Below, one piece after another: positions 29,456 to 40,138 of a stretch of 64,000 bases of DNA; position 1 is the stretch's first letter; each line of letters opens with the position of its first letter. Source of the stretch: Bacteroidota bacterium (GTDB taxonomy: Bacteria; Bacteroidota; Bacteroidia; Chitinophagales; Chitinophagaceae); contig SYEV01000049.1 in NCBI GenBank assembly GCA_005800655.1, forward strand, positions 1 through 64,000, written 5' to 3'. Under the pieces are notes generated by a model. That model saw nothing but the letters and a program-made list of their open reading frames with translations, did not search any database and was not told where the DNA came from. The translations under genes and the position numbers were made by a program.

Positions 29456-29704
29456 TTATTTCTTCTTAACTTCTTCAAATTCAATGTATTCTGCTTCTAT
29501 TGGAGGACTAGCAGGCTTGGGATTGCTGTTAAAAGTACTATTTGAACTTGCATTTGAATTGGCTTGTTGCTTGGCTGCGGCATCCCTAGCTTGTGCCATC
29601 GTTTGCCTCACTGTTCTAACCCCTTTACTAACTGGCACAACCACATTGAAAATTAATTTGTAAAGGAAATAGATCATTATCCCGTAAAAAATCAGCTTAC
29701 TCAT
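29456..29704 (-). CDS. Hypothetical single-TM protein (DUF4834-like)
   Basis: N-terminal hydrophobic helix and polar tail; divergent from rimP. Confidence 0.6.
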   Translation of the reverse strand: MSKLIFYGIMIYFLYKLIFNVVVPVSKGVRTVRQTMAQARDAAAKQQANSNASSNSTFNSNPKPASPPIEAEYIEFEEVKKK

Positions 29705-29734
29705 ACTGCAAAAATAAGGGGTCTCTTAATATTA

Positions 29735-29766
29735 TTGGGATATTTCATCCCGTTTTATTACCTTTG
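29735..29766 (+). promoter_or_regulatory. Bacteroidota-type promoter for rimP-nusA-infB
   Basis: TTG (29735-29737), 21 nt, TACCTTTG (29759-29766), matching TTTG/TTG-N19-21-TAnnTTTG. Confidence 0.65.
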
Positions 29767-29785
29767 GTGTAGTGTAAAAGCTATC

Positions 29786-29818
29786 GAAGGGAACGAAATC
29801 GTTCCCTTCTTCTTTTTT
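29786..29818 (+). terminator. Terminator-like hairpin in the rimP leader (attenuator candidate)
   Basis: GAAGGGAACG-aaat-CGTTCCCTTC then TTCTTTTTT, just before the rimP start at 29823. Confidence 0.7.
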
Positions 29819-29822
29819 AATT

Positions 29823-30293
29823 ATGGAACCAAGTGTATTAATCGATAAGGTAAAAGCAGTCATTGACCCTTTGTTAGCAGAGGATCAAAGCTATTTTTGT
29901 GTTCAAATTAAAGTAAAGCCGACCAATAATATTAAAGTGTTTTTGGACGGAGATAATGGTTTACCGATTGAAAGATGTACTTTTTTTAATCGAAAATTGT
30001 ACAAAGCTATAGAGGAAGAAGCTTGGTTCCCGGAAGGTGATTTTTCATTAGAAGTTTCATCACCTGGGGTAGATGAACCATTATTATTACAACGACAATA
30101 TCAAAAAAATAAAGGTCGTAAGGTATTGGTTACTACAAATGATGGCGTTGAAAAGGAAGGGCAGTTATTAGAAGTTGGGGAACAGGAAATTACTTTGGAG
30201 TGGACGGAGGGTAAAGGAAAAAAAGCATTGCAACAGCAAATGCAAATACCATATGAAAATATTAAATCAACAATAGTTCAAGTTCAATTTTAA
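29823..30293 (+). CDS. rimP: Ribosome maturation factor RimP
   Basis: FSLEVSSPGVDEPL; upstream of nusA-infB. Confidence 0.92.
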   Translation: MEPSVLIDKVKAVIDPLLAEDQSYFCVQIKVKPTNNIKVFLDGDNGLPIERCTFFNRKLYKAIEEEAWFPEGDFSLEVSSPGVDEPLLLQRQYQKNKGRKVLVTTNDGVEKEGQLLEVGEQEITLEWTEGKGKKALQQQMQIPYENIKSTIVQVQF

Positions 30294-30331
30294 CAAATCA
30301 TCAAGCTGCATGCTTGAAAAAAAATTATGTT

Positions 30332-31582
30332 ATGGCAAGTATAAATTTGATCGAAGCTTTTCAGGAGTTTAAAGATGCTGAAAATATAGATCGCCCAACG
30401 ATGATGAAAGTGGTTGAAGATGTTTTTAAAACTTTGATCAGAAAAAAGTACGGTAGTGACGAAAATTTTGATGTAATCGTGAATGCCGAAAAAGGAGATT
30501 TGGAAATTATTCGTCGTCGTCAAATTAGACCCGATGATGATGTGGACAATCCTTTAGAGGAAGTACCGTATTCCTACGCAATCAAGATAGAGCCTGACTT
30601 TGAGATAGGTGAGGACTTATATGAGGAAGTGGATATTCTAGATTTTGGTCGTAGAGCAATTTTGGCTGCGAAACAAACTTTAGCTTCTCGTATTAATGAT
30701 TTGAAGAAGAATGTATTAGTAAAAAAATATTCAGATCGTATTGGTGAAATTATCAATGCAGAGATTTATCAGGTTTGGAAAAAAGAAGTTTTGTTACTAG
30801 ATGAAGAAGGTAATGAATTGATTCTACCAAAAACAGAACAAATTCCACAGGACTTTTTTAAGAAAGGTGAAAACATTCGTGCCGTAGTTGCAAGAGTGGA
30901 TATGAAAAATAATTCACCTGTTATTATTTTATCAAGAACAAGTCCATTGTTCCTTGCTAAATTATTAGAAATTGAAGTACCAGAAATTTTTGATGGTTTA
31001 ATTACCATTAAAAAAATTGTGCGTGAACCAGGGGAGCGTGCAAAAGTTGCCGTTGAATCATTTGATGATAGAATTGATCCAGTAGGTGCTTGTGTGGGTA
31101 TGAAAGGAAGTCGTATTCATGGTATCGTTAGAGAGTTGAAAAATGAAAATATTGATGTCATTAATTTTACAACCAATACACAATTATTAATTCAACGTTC
31201 TTTAACGCCTGCCAAAATCAGCTATATGAATATAGACAACGACACCAAACGTGTCGAAGTTTATTTACCTGCAGATCAGGTTTCATTAGCCATTGGTCGT
31301 CGTGGGGTAAATATCAAATTGGCCGCTGAATTAACGGGCTATGAATTAGATGTTTATCGTGAGGACGAGGAGATTGTAGATGAGTTTGATATTGATTTAG
31401 ATGAATTTAGCGATGAAATCGAAACCTGGATTATTGATGAATTTAAGCGTGTGGGTTGTGATACAGCGCGTAGCGTTATTAAATTAAGTGCAGATGAGCT
31501 AGAAAGAAGAACAGATTTGGAAAAAGAGACCATTGCGGATGTTCGTCGAATTTTACAAGAAGAGTTTGATAAAGGTGAATAA
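30332..31582 (+). CDS. nusA: Transcription termination/antitermination protein NusA
   Basis: INLIEAFQEFKDAENIDRPTMMKVVEDVFKTLIRKKYG, DPVGACVGMKGSRI, AIGRRGVNIKLAAELTG. ATG 30332 preferred. Confidence 0.95.
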   Translation: MASINLIEAFQEFKDAENIDRPTMMKVVEDVFKTLIRKKYGSDENFDVIVNAEKGDLEIIRRRQIRPDDDVDNPLEEVPYSYAIKIEPDFEIGEDLYEEVDILDFGRRAILAAKQTLASRINDLKKNVLVKKYSDRIGEIINAEIYQVWKKEVLLLDEEGNELILPKTEQIPQDFFKKGENIRAVVARVDMKNNSPVIILSRTSPLFLAKLLEIEVPEIFDGLITIKKIVREPGERAKVAVESFDDRIDPVGACVGMKGSRIHGIVRELKNENIDVINFTTNTQLLIQRSLTPAKISYMNIDNDTKRVEVYLPADQVSLAIGRRGVNIKLAAELTGYELDVYREDEEIVDEFDIDLDEFSDEIETWIIDEFKRVGCDTARSVIKLSADELERRTDLEKETIADVRRILQEEFDKGE

Positions 31583-31651
31583 CCTTGATTTTTGAAAGTA
31601 TATTTGTATTAGGTTACTCGTTCCTAAAAAAAAGGGGCAAAAAACAACAGA

Positions 31652-34543
31652 ATGTCAGAATTGAAATTACCAAGATTGTTAGCTGCGGCTAAGGAATTCA
31701 ACATCGGTCAAGATACCTTGATTGAATTCCTTTCAAAAAAAGGTTTCCCTAAGGATGACCTTAAGCCAGCGGCTAAATTAACTGAGGAGCAGTATTATGC
31801 TTTGCAAGCTGAATTCCAGGGCGACAAGGTTGCTAGGGATAAAGCAGATCATGTCGAATTGCCTAAAAATGCAATTACAGATAAAGCAAAAAAACCAGAA
31901 GAAGTAGTTGCTAAAAAAGCACTGGTAGCAGAAGTCCCTCCCGCCCCAAAAGCCAAAGAAGCCGTTGCTGAACAAGCAGAAAAACCTAAAGCAGCAAAAG
32001 CAAAGAAGGAAGAAACTGAAGCTGTTCCTGAAGAAGCGACTACTACAAATATAAAAGCGCAAGAAGTTGAAGCACCTAAGGTGATCAATAAAATAGATTT
32101 ATCTCAAATAGATTCATCTACAAGACCAAAAAAATCTGCAAAAAAAGCGGAGGAACCAAAAGCCCCAGATGAGAAGGCAGTAGCCCCAAAACAAGAGCCT
32201 GCTAAAAAAGTAGCAGCTCCTAAAAAAGATTCACCAGTGGATCATTCCATTGCACCTGAAAACGTGCATGGGAAAATTGAAAATATTAGAGCTGATAAAT
32301 TAGAAGGTCCAAAAGTGATGGGTAAAATTGATTTATCTGTTAATAGTGATACCAGACCTAAGCCAATGAATCAGGAGGAAAAGCGTGTTCGTAAACGTAT
32401 TCCTACACCAACGGGTCGTCCGCAACAAGGTGGTGGACAACAAGGCGGTGGACAACAAGCCGGCACTCGTCCAGGCGGCGGCTATCAAGGACAAGGTGGA
32501 AACCGTCCAGGCGGTGGTGGCTACCAAGGACAAGGCGGCGCAAGACCAGGTGGCGGCGCAAGACTAGGTGGTGGTGCTCGTCCTGGTGGTAATCGTAATG
32601 CACCTCAAACTGCAGAGCAAAAAGAAATCGGTCAAAAAGCAATTCAAGATAAGATTAAGGAAACGCAAGCTAAATTATCAGGCCAAGGGGGTCGCGGTAA
32701 AAGTTTGAAATCTAAATATCGTCGTGCGAAAAGAGAAGAAGCTGCAGAAAATGAACAAAATGAAATAAGTGATAATAAATTACAAGTAACAGAATTTGTT
32801 ACCGTAAGTGAATTATCAAGTTTGATGGATGTAAGCTTTGCAGATATCATTAGCAAGTGTATGAACTTGGGTATCATGGTTTCCATTAACCAACGTTTAG
32901 ATGCGGAGGTAATTGAATTAGTCGCAAGTGAATTTGGATTTGAAGTTGAATTTGTTGGATTAGAAGATGTGGAAGAATTAGATGAGGAAGAGGAAGCAGA
33001 AGATTTAGCAAATTTAGTAGAGCGTCCTCCAATTGTCACTATCATGGGACACGTAGATCATGGTAAAACATCTTTACTGGATTATATACGCAATGCAAAT
33101 GTAGTTGCTGGTGAAGCAGGAGGAATTACACAACATATTGGTGCCTATGAAGTAACCTTACCAAATGGTAAAGCAATTACTTTCTTGGATACGCCAGGTC
33201 ACGAAGCCTTTACAGCAATGCGTGCGCGTGGTGCGAAAGTAACTGATATTGCTATTATTGTTGTTGCTGCGGATGATGCAGTGATGCCTCAAACCAAGGA
33301 AGCCATTAGTCACTCACAAGCGGCTAGCGTTCCAATGATTTTTGCTGTAAATAAAATTGATAAAGATGGCGCGAATCCGCAAAAGATTTATGAGCAATTA
33401 TCTCAAATGAATATTTTAGTGGAAGCTTGGGGTGGTAAATTCCAAAACCAAGAATTATCTGCGAAACAAGGTTTGAATGTTGATACTTTATTAGAAAAAA
33501 TTATTTTAGAATCTGATTTATTAGACCTGAAAGCAAATCCAAATAAGGAAGCTACAGGTACAATCATTGAAGCATCTTTAGATAAGGGACGTGGTTATGT
33601 GGCTACCATATTAGTTCAAAACGGAACCTTGAAACAAGGTGATTTAATTTTATCAGGACAATATTACGGTCGTGTGAAAGCCATGTTTAATGAACGTAAC
33701 CAACGTATCGAAACTGCACCGCCATCAACACCAGTAGTAATATTAGGTTTAAATGGTGCGCCTCAAGCAGGTGAAAAATTTAAAGTATTCGATGACGAGT
33801 CTGAAGCAAAAGAATTAGCAACTAAGCGTTCTCAATTATTAAGAGAGCAAGGCTTAAGAACTAGAAAACATATCACATTGGATGAAATTGGTCGTCGTTT
33901 GGCTTTAGGAAATTTCAAGGAATTGAATATTATCATTAAAGGTGACGTGGATGGATCAGTAGAAGCCTTGAGTGATTCCTTACAAAAATTATCTACAACT
34001 GAAATTGCCATTCGTGTGGTTTTGAAAGGGGTAGGTCAAATTTCTGAGTCGGATGTTTTATTGTCAGCAGCATCGGATGCAATTATTATTGGATTTAATG
34101 TACGTCCAAGTATGCAAGCCAATAAGTTGGCGGAAGCAGAGGGCGTAGAGATTAAATTATACTCTATTATCTACAACGCAATTGATGAAATTAAGAGCGC
34201 CATGGAAGGTATGTTAGAGCCAAAAATTCAAGAAAAAATTGTTGCCAACGTTGAAGTACGTGAAGTGTATAAGTTTGATAAAGCGACCGTGGCAGGATGT
34301 TTTGTATTGGACGGAAAACTAAGCAGAAATAGTAAAATAAGAATCATTCGTGATGGTATTGTTGAATATCCTAAAGGAGAAGGACAAGCTGCTGAATTAG
34401 GAAGCTTAAAGCGTTTCAAAGATGATGTAAAAGATGTTGTTTCCAATATGGAATGCGGATTGACCATCAAAAACTTTATCGACTTAAAAGTAGGCGATAT
34501 CGTAGAAGCGTTTGAGGAAGAAGAAGTGAAGCGTACTTTATAA
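31652..34543 (+). CDS. infB: Translation initiation factor IF-2
   Basis: [46 protein letters not shown]; long N-terminal low-complexity region. Confidence 0.97.
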   Translation: MSELKLPRLLAAAKEFNIGQDTLIEFLSKKGFPKDDLKPAAKLTEEQYYALQAEFQGDKVARDKADHVELPKNAITDKAKKPEEVVAKKALVAEVPPAPKAKEAVAEQAEKPKAAKAKKEETEAVPEEATTTNIKAQEVEAPKVINKIDLSQIDSSTRPKKSAKKAEEPKAPDEKAVAPKQEPAKKVAAPKKDSPVDHSIAPENVHGKIENIRADKLEGPKVMGKIDLSVNSDTRPKPMNQEEKRVRKRIPTPTGRPQQGGGQQGGGQQAGTRPGGGYQGQGGNRPGGGGYQGQGGARPGGGARLGGGARPGGNRNAPQTAEQKEIGQKAIQDKIKETQAKLSGQGGRGKSLKSKYRRAKREEAAENEQNEISDNKLQVTEFVTVSELSSLMDVSFADIISKCMNLGIMVSINQRLDAEVIELVASEFGFEVEFVGLEDVEELDEEEEAEDLANLVERPPIVTIMGHVDHGKTSLLDYIRNANVVAGEAGGITQHIGAYEVTLPNGKAITFLDTPGHEAFTAMRARGAKVTDIAIIVVAADDAVMPQTKEAISHSQAASVPMIFAVNKIDKDGANPQKIYEQLSQMNILVEAWGGKFQNQELSAKQGLNVDTLLEKIILESDLLDLKANPNKEATGTIIEASLDKGRGYVATILVQNGTLKQGDLILSGQYYGRVKAMFNERNQRIETAPPSTPVVILGLNGAPQAGEKFKVFDDESEAKELATKRSQLLREQGLRTRKHITLDEIGRRLALGNFKELNIIIKGDVDGSVEALSDSLQKLSTTEIAIRVVLKGVGQISESDVLLSAASDAIIIGFNVRPSMQANKLAEAEGVEIKLYSIIYNAIDEIKSAMEGMLEPKIQEKIVANVEVREVYKFDKATVAGCFVLDGKLSRNSKIRIIRDGIVEYPKGEGQAAELGSLKRFKDDVKDVVSNMECGLTIKNFIDLKVGDIVEAFEEEEVKRTL
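32409..32600 (+). repeat. Imperfect Gly/Gln/Arg-rich repeats within infB
   Basis: [58 protein letters not shown]. Confidence 0.85.
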
Positions 34544-34611
34544 AATAATTAAGATTTGATTTTTGGGAAAACCGACCATGAATCAGATCTTTACACATTA
34601 ATATTATGTAG

Positions 34612-36003
34612 ATGAAAATAGTCAGTATTGTTTTTTGTTTCTTTTTTTTATCCATGTCGGTTGATGTTAACGCGCAAGTAAAAAAAGTATTAGCTGATAA
34701 AATTATTGGGACTGTCGGCGATAAATTTATTTTAAAATCGGATATCGAGAATACAATGCTCGATATGAAAAGGCAAGCACAGGGCGAGGAAAATATAATT
34801 TTACCCAATGCATGTCAAATAGTTGAGCAGCAATTAATTCGTAAAGCCTTGGTATTACAAGCTGAAAAGGATTCACTTATAGTAACAGAAGAGGAAGTAG
34901 AAAATGCCATTGATATGCGCATTAGACAATTCTTACAACAATTTGGTTCAAAGGAAGTGTTAGAGGAAGTTGCAGGCAGAAGCATTATTCAGTTAAAAGA
35001 GGACTTTAGAATTCAAATTAAGGAGCAGAAGTTGTCTGAAAACATGCAAGAAAAAATTGTTGAAAAAATTAAAATCACCCCATTTGAAGTAAGGGCTTTT
35101 TATAATAAAATTCCAGTGGATAGCTTACCCTTATATGAAAGTGAGGTGAGTATTGCAGAAATTATAATGCACCCTAAAGCAAATCGCGATATTGAAGAAT
35201 ATGTGATCAAGCAGTTATCCGATTACAGACGTCAAATTGAAACTGGAATTAATAAGTTTGACCAATTGGTTAAATTGTATTCCGAGGATCCAAGTTCTAA
35301 AGAAAACCTAGGGCAATTTAATATCAACAGAAATGAAAAAACTTGGGATCCTGCATTTATGGCTGGTTCATTTCGTTTAAAAGAAGGTCAAATTTCAGCA
35401 CCCATTAAATCAAAATTTGGATATCATATTATCCAACTTATTTCACGTTCGGGAGATGATGCTGTTGTTAAACATATTCTCAGAATTCCACCTATTACCA
35501 AGGATGAAATTAACATTACCAAAAACTTATTGGATAGTGTGAAAAAGGAAATCCTTGCAAATAAAATGAGTTTTGGAGAAGCAGTCAACAAATACAGTGA
35601 CGATGATGGAAGTAAATTTAGCGGTGGTGCAGTCACAGGTGGAGATGGATCTTCCTATGTAAATATTGATCAATTAGATAAGGATATGGTAGTGATGCTA
35701 AAATCATTAAAGCCAGGAGATATCTCAGATCCACAAGTTTACCAAGATGACCGTGGAAGACAAACCGTACGATTGATTTATTTTAGAGAAAGAACATTGC
35801 CACATAAAGAAAATCTAAGAGAAGATTATAACCGTGTGTCCCAGCGTGCGTTAGAGCAGAAAAAAGTCAAACAAATGGAAAGCTGGTTTAAAGAGCACAT
35901 ACCGAATTATTACATTTATGTAGATGCAGAATACCACGGATGTCCTGAATTAACTGATTGGGCAAAAGTGGCGGACGCAATTATAACAGAAAAAGTGTAT
36001 TAA
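34612..36003 (+). CDS. Parvulin-type peptidylprolyl isomerase, SurA-like
   Basis: Signal peptide; IIGTVGDKFILKSDIENTM; two parvulin-like regions (YSEDPSSKENLGQF, YSDDDGSKFSGGAV). Confidence 0.9.
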   Translation: MKIVSIVFCFFFLSMSVDVNAQVKKVLADKIIGTVGDKFILKSDIENTMLDMKRQAQGEENIILPNACQIVEQQLIRKALVLQAEKDSLIVTEEEVENAIDMRIRQFLQQFGSKEVLEEVAGRSIIQLKEDFRIQIKEQKLSENMQEKIVEKIKITPFEVRAFYNKIPVDSLPLYESEVSIAEIIMHPKANRDIEEYVIKQLSDYRRQIETGINKFDQLVKLYSEDPSSKENLGQFNINRNEKTWDPAFMAGSFRLKEGQISAPIKSKFGYHIIQLISRSGDDAVVKHILRIPPITKDEINITKNLLDSVKKEILANKMSFGEAVNKYSDDDGSKFSGGAVTGGDGSSYVNIDQLDKDMVVMLKSLKPGDISDPQVYQDDRGRQTVRLIYFRERTLPHKENLREDYNRVSQRALEQKKVKQMESWFKEHIPNYYIYVDAEYHGCPELTDWAKVADAIITEKVY

Positions 36004-36015
36004 TATTTATACATC

Positions 36016-37863
36016 ATGAGTGATGAGATCAAACACGAATGCGGCCTTGCTTACATTCGTTTAAGAAAGCCCTTTTCTTATTATCTTCAACAAAGAGGAA
36101 CGGTAACCTACGGCTTAAATAAGCTGTATCTTTTGATGGAAAAGCAACACAACCGCGGGCAGGATGGGGCAGGATTAGCCACTTTAAAATTAAATATTGA
36201 ACCCGGGAATCCTTTTTTATGTCGTTTGCGTAGCAACGCACAACAACCCATTGCTGATTTATTTTACAAAATTGGTTTAGAAATTCAAGAGCTCGAAAAA
36301 TTTCAACCAGATATTACCAAACATCCTGGATTAATGAAAGGTCACTTGCCTTTTATGGGTGAAATATTATTGGGACATTTAAGGTATGGCACACAAGGAA
36401 AAAATAATATTGAATTTTGTCATCCGTTTATAAAAAGAAATTTAGTCCCTGCTAAAAATTTAGCACTTGCGGGAAATTTTAATTTAGTCAATACAGAGGA
36501 ATTATACCAACACATCAATGTAACGCCTGGCACTTTTGAAAAAGAAAGTGATTTGGCAGCGATGATGGAAGTGGTTCATTATTTTTTGGAGAAGGAAGAA
36601 CATATCAATCCGAATAATCCCAATATTGTCAATGTACTAAAAAATGCGGTTCCTTTATTTGATGGTGGATTTACAGTTGGAGGGTTGTTAGGTAATGGCT
36701 ATAGCTTTATTATGCGTGATGCGCATGGCATACGACCTGCCTATTATTATATTGATGATGAAGTAATTGTAGCTGCGAGTGAGCGTGCTGCTATCCGAAC
36801 TACTTTTAATGTTGCTGAAAATGAAGTATTGGAGTTGATGCCAGGTATGGCATTGATTGTGGATGATCATGGCAAATATACCATTGAACAAATAGTTACT
36901 CCAAAGGAAAGAAGGGCTTGCTCATTTGAGCGCATCTATTTTTCAAGAGGAAGCGATGAAAAAATTTATCGCGAAAGAATTGCCTTAGGCAATCATTTAA
37001 GTGTAAGAGTATTAGATCGTATTGAAAAGGATTTGAAAAACACCATCTTCTCCTATATACCCAATACCGCCGAAGTTGCTTTTTATGGTTTAGTAAAAGG
37101 CATGGAGGAATACTTAAATAAAATTAAGGTGGAGCGAATTTTGAGTTGGGGAAATGAGGTGGATCCAGAAAAACTGGAGGCCATGGTGAATCGAAAAATA
37201 AGACAGGAAAAAATAGCGATTAAGGATGTTAAATTAAGAACTTTCATTACAGATGATGCCAATAGAAACGAAATGGTACAACATGTTTATGATATTACTT
37301 ATGGCACCGTTCGCAAAGATGAAGATACCTTAGTGGTCATTGATGATAGCATTGTTCGTGGTACTACGCTAAAGGAAAGTATTATTAAAATGCTTGCGCG
37401 TTTATCCCCTAAAAAAATTATTGTGGTTTCGTCTGCGCCACAAATTAGGTACCCTGATTGTTATGGAATTGATATGAGCAAAATGGGCGATTTTATTGCA
37501 TTTAGAGCGGTGATTGCTTTGCTCAATGAAACAGGTAAGTCAAATGTAATTACGGATGTATTACAGAAAATAAAAGCCCTTGAAGCAAAAGGGGAGTTGC
37601 ATTCTGAAAATGTGGTACGTCAATTATACAAACCATTCACTCCGGAAGAAATTTCAGATAAAATAGCGCAGTTAATTACGCCAGAAAATTTCAGCATTCC
37701 AGTGGAAGTTATTTATCAAACCATCGAGGATTTGCATTTATGTTGCCCAACCAACACAGGTGATTGGTATTTTACAGGTAACTATCCTACACCAGGCGGT
37801 AACAAAGTTTGTAACAAAGCTTTTGTTAACTATATGGAAGGTAAAAATGTAAGAGGGTATTAG
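36016..37863 (+). CDS. Amidophosphoribosyltransferase-like protein (long PurF type)
   Basis: HECGLAYIRLR (Ntn Cys), EKQHNRGQDGAGLA, VVIDDSIVRGTTLKES PRPP motif; 615 aa. Confidence 0.85.
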   Translation: MSDEIKHECGLAYIRLRKPFSYYLQQRGTVTYGLNKLYLLMEKQHNRGQDGAGLATLKLNIEPGNPFLCRLRSNAQQPIADLFYKIGLEIQELEKFQPDITKHPGLMKGHLPFMGEILLGHLRYGTQGKNNIEFCHPFIKRNLVPAKNLALAGNFNLVNTEELYQHINVTPGTFEKESDLAAMMEVVHYFLEKEEHINPNNPNIVNVLKNAVPLFDGGFTVGGLLGNGYSFIMRDAHGIRPAYYYIDDEVIVAASERAAIRTTFNVAENEVLELMPGMALIVDDHGKYTIEQIVTPKERRACSFERIYFSRGSDEKIYRERIALGNHLSVRVLDRIEKDLKNTIFSYIPNTAEVAFYGLVKGMEEYLNKIKVERILSWGNEVDPEKLEAMVNRKIRQEKIAIKDVKLRTFITDDANRNEMVQHVYDITYGTVRKDEDTLVVIDDSIVRGTTLKESIIKMLARLSPKKIIVVSSAPQIRYPDCYGIDMSKMGDFIAFRAVIALLNETGKSNVITDVLQKIKALEAKGELHSENVVRQLYKPFTPEEISDKIAQLITPENFSIPVEVIYQTIEDLHLCCPTNTGDWYFTGNYPTPGGNKVCNKAFVNYMEGKNVRGY

Positions 37864-37870
37864 CGTCTAA

Positions 37871-38935
37871 TTATACGCGGTAGCAAATAGCATTGATATT
37901 CATACCTGCACCCACGGATGCAAAAATGACAATATCACCTTTATGTAACTGGTGCTCCTTGTATTTTCCTCTTTTAACTAAGTCATATAAGGTGGGGATG
38001 GTGGCTACTGAACTATTTCCCAAATCATGAATACTCATGGGCATTACATTTTCTGGAACTATTCTTATATCATATAACTTAAACAAGGCCTTAATAAAGC
38101 CTTCATCCATTTTTTCATTGGCTTGGTGTAAAAAGAATTTTTTTACACCAAGTATATCTACGCCCGCTTTCTCAATACATTCCTTCATCGCTAATGGAAC
38201 ATTTTTGATTGCATATTCATATACTTTTCTACCTTTCATTTTAATATACCTTGTTGCTTCATCCCCTTCCGGATGGTAGGATTTACCCAAGTATAAAAAA
38301 TAGGTTTCGTCTACACAATGGCTTTGCACACTCGATGCTAAAATACCACTGTTGGTATTTGTATCTTCTTCTACAATACATGCGCCAGCGCCATCGCTAA
38401 AAATCATGCTATCTCTGTCATGACTATCTACGACTCTGCTTAAAGTTTCAGCACCAATCACTAAGCAACGCTTTGCCATACCTGATTTAATAAATGAATC
38501 CGCTTGTATCACACCTTGTATCCATCCTGGGCAACCAAATAAAATATCATAAGCTACACAATTTGGATTTTTAATACCTAGATGGTGCTTTACCCTTGAA
38601 GCAAGTGCTGGAATGGTATCTGTTTGAATAGTCCCTGGCAACACATCTCCAAAATTATGTGCTACAATAATTTGATCAATGGTTTCTGGATCAATGCCTG
38701 CATCTTGAATTGCTAATTCGGCCGCTTTGCTTGCCATTTCAGAGGTATTCATATTCTCTTCAGCATACCTACGCTCGTAAATACCAGTAATATCTTTAAA
38801 TTTTTCAACTATTTCTGCATTGGGTGTTTTAATTAACATGCCATCCTCTCCATAAAAAGTATTTTCAGCAAATGCTAGGTTTGTTTTTACGATGCTCGGT
38901 ATGTAACTGCCTGTTCCGCTGATGATGGTTGCCAT
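37871..38935 (-). CDS. Beta-ketoacyl-ACP synthase III-like
   Basis: AYDILFGCPGWIQGVIQAD, ESF-like thiolase fold, FFLHQANEKM, NSSVATIPTLYD. Confidence 0.88.
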   Translation of the reverse strand: MATIISGTGSYIPSIVKTNLAFAENTFYGEDGMLIKTPNAEIVEKFKDITGIYERRYAEENMNTSEMASKAAELAIQDAGIDPETIDQIIVAHNFGDVLPGTIQTDTIPALASRVKHHLGIKNPNCVAYDILFGCPGWIQGVIQADSFIKSGMAKRCLVIGAETLSRVVDSHDRDSMIFSDGAGACIVEEDTNTNSGILASSVQSHCVDETYFLYLGKSYHPEGDEATRYIKMKGRKVYEYAIKNVPLAMKECIEKAGVDILGVKKFFLHQANEKMDEGFIKALFKLYDIRIVPENVMPMSIHDLGNSSVATIPTLYDLVKRGKYKEHQLHKGDIVIFASVGAGMNINAICYRV

Positions 38936-38994
38936 GGGGGTACTTTTAATTAAGCAATTTTGTATTTAGCTAAGGTAGGTTTAAAAATAATAGG

Positions 38995-40080
38995 TTAAAT
39001 GTACTTATCCCCTTTATGTCTTTTTACTTCAGCTACATATTCTTTTATGGATTGTTCTTTTTCTTTACTGCAAATAAGCAATACATCTTTGGTATCTACT
39101 ATAATAAAATCATCCAAACCCTGCACCACCACCAATTTATCCTTAGGTGCGTTAATCATGCACTTAGTAGCATCAATCACAATTACATTATCCGAAGCTA
39201 CTGCATTACCAAAATAATCTTTTTCAATATTTTCATACGCACTATTCCAGGTACCTAAATCACTCCAGCCAAAACTAGATGGAATCACAAATACATTATC
39301 TGCCTTTTCCATGATCGCTATATCAATGGAGATATTCGTACACTGCGGGTAAATTTTTTGAATGGCCTTTGCTTCCTCAGGTGTATTAAAATACTGTTTT
39401 TCTTGATCAAACAATTCATACATTTCTGTTTGATTTTTTTCAAAAGCACTTAGTATCGTAGCTACTTTCCAAGCAAAAATTCCTGCGTTCCATAAAAAGT
39501 CACCACTTGCTAAAAAGGATTCGGCAATTTCCAAATCGGGTTTTTCTGTGAATGTTTTTACTTTATAAATTCCATGGGCTACTTCAAGTCCTTCATATTG
39601 TATATAGCCATAACCCGTATTTGGGTGGGTTGGTTTTATACCCAGCGTTGCTAAGGCTTTTATATTGGCTACAAAGTCAAGTGCTTGCAAACTAATTTTT
39701 TCAAAACTAGCTTCTTCTAAAATTAAATGATCACTAGGCGCTACAATAAAACAAGCTTCCGGATCAATTTGCGCCAACTTAAATGAAATATAGGCAATAC
39801 AGGGGGCTGTATTTTTTTTGCTAGGCTCAGCTAAAATATTTTCAACAGGCAGGTTGGGCAATTGTTTTTTTACAATGTCAACATATTCTTCTGAAGTTAC
39901 AATGAATATATTTTCTTCAGGAATGAATTTTGTATACCTGTCATAGGTCCATTGTATTAATGTTTTGCCTGTATTTAATACATCTAAAAATTGCTTTGGA
40001 AAAGAGGTCCTACTCATAGGCCAAAACCTACTTCCAATACCTCCAGCCATGATAGCAACATAATGATGTTTGTTCTTCAT
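38995..40080 (-). CDS. Mannose-1-phosphate guanylyltransferase
   Basis: HYVAIMAGGIGSRFWPMSRTSFPKQFLDVL, AEPSKKNTAPCIAY, FTEKPDLE, WNAGIFAWK. Internal start preferred. Confidence 0.92.
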   Translation of the reverse strand: MKNKHHYVAIMAGGIGSRFWPMSRTSFPKQFLDVLNTGKTLIQWTYDRYTKFIPEENIFIVTSEEYVDIVKKQLPNLPVENILAEPSKKNTAPCIAYISFKLAQIDPEACFIVAPSDHLILEEASFEKISLQALDFVANIKALATLGIKPTHPNTGYGYIQYEGLEVAHGIYKVKTFTEKPDLEIAESFLASGDFLWNAGIFAWKVATILSAFEKNQTEMYELFDQEKQYFNTPEEAKAIQKIYPQCTNISIDIAIMEKADNVFVIPSSFGWSDLGTWNSAYENIEKDYFGNAVASDNVIVIDATKCMINAPKDKLVVVQGLDDFIIVDTKDVLLICSKEKEQSIKEYVAEVKRHKGDKYI

Positions 40081-40138
40081 ATCTAATTTAATTATTTTTA
40101 TTCGTGTGCAATTAAACACACTGAATTGCTAGTTAATT

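Noticed and set aside
32333-32642. Overlapping ORFs over the infB repeat region
   Set aside because: Explained by the GC-rich repeats of infB giving open frames on both strands.
34551-34591. Interrupted inverted repeat between infB and the surA-like gene
   Set aside because: Long loop, one wobble pair and no T-run; weak terminator evidence.
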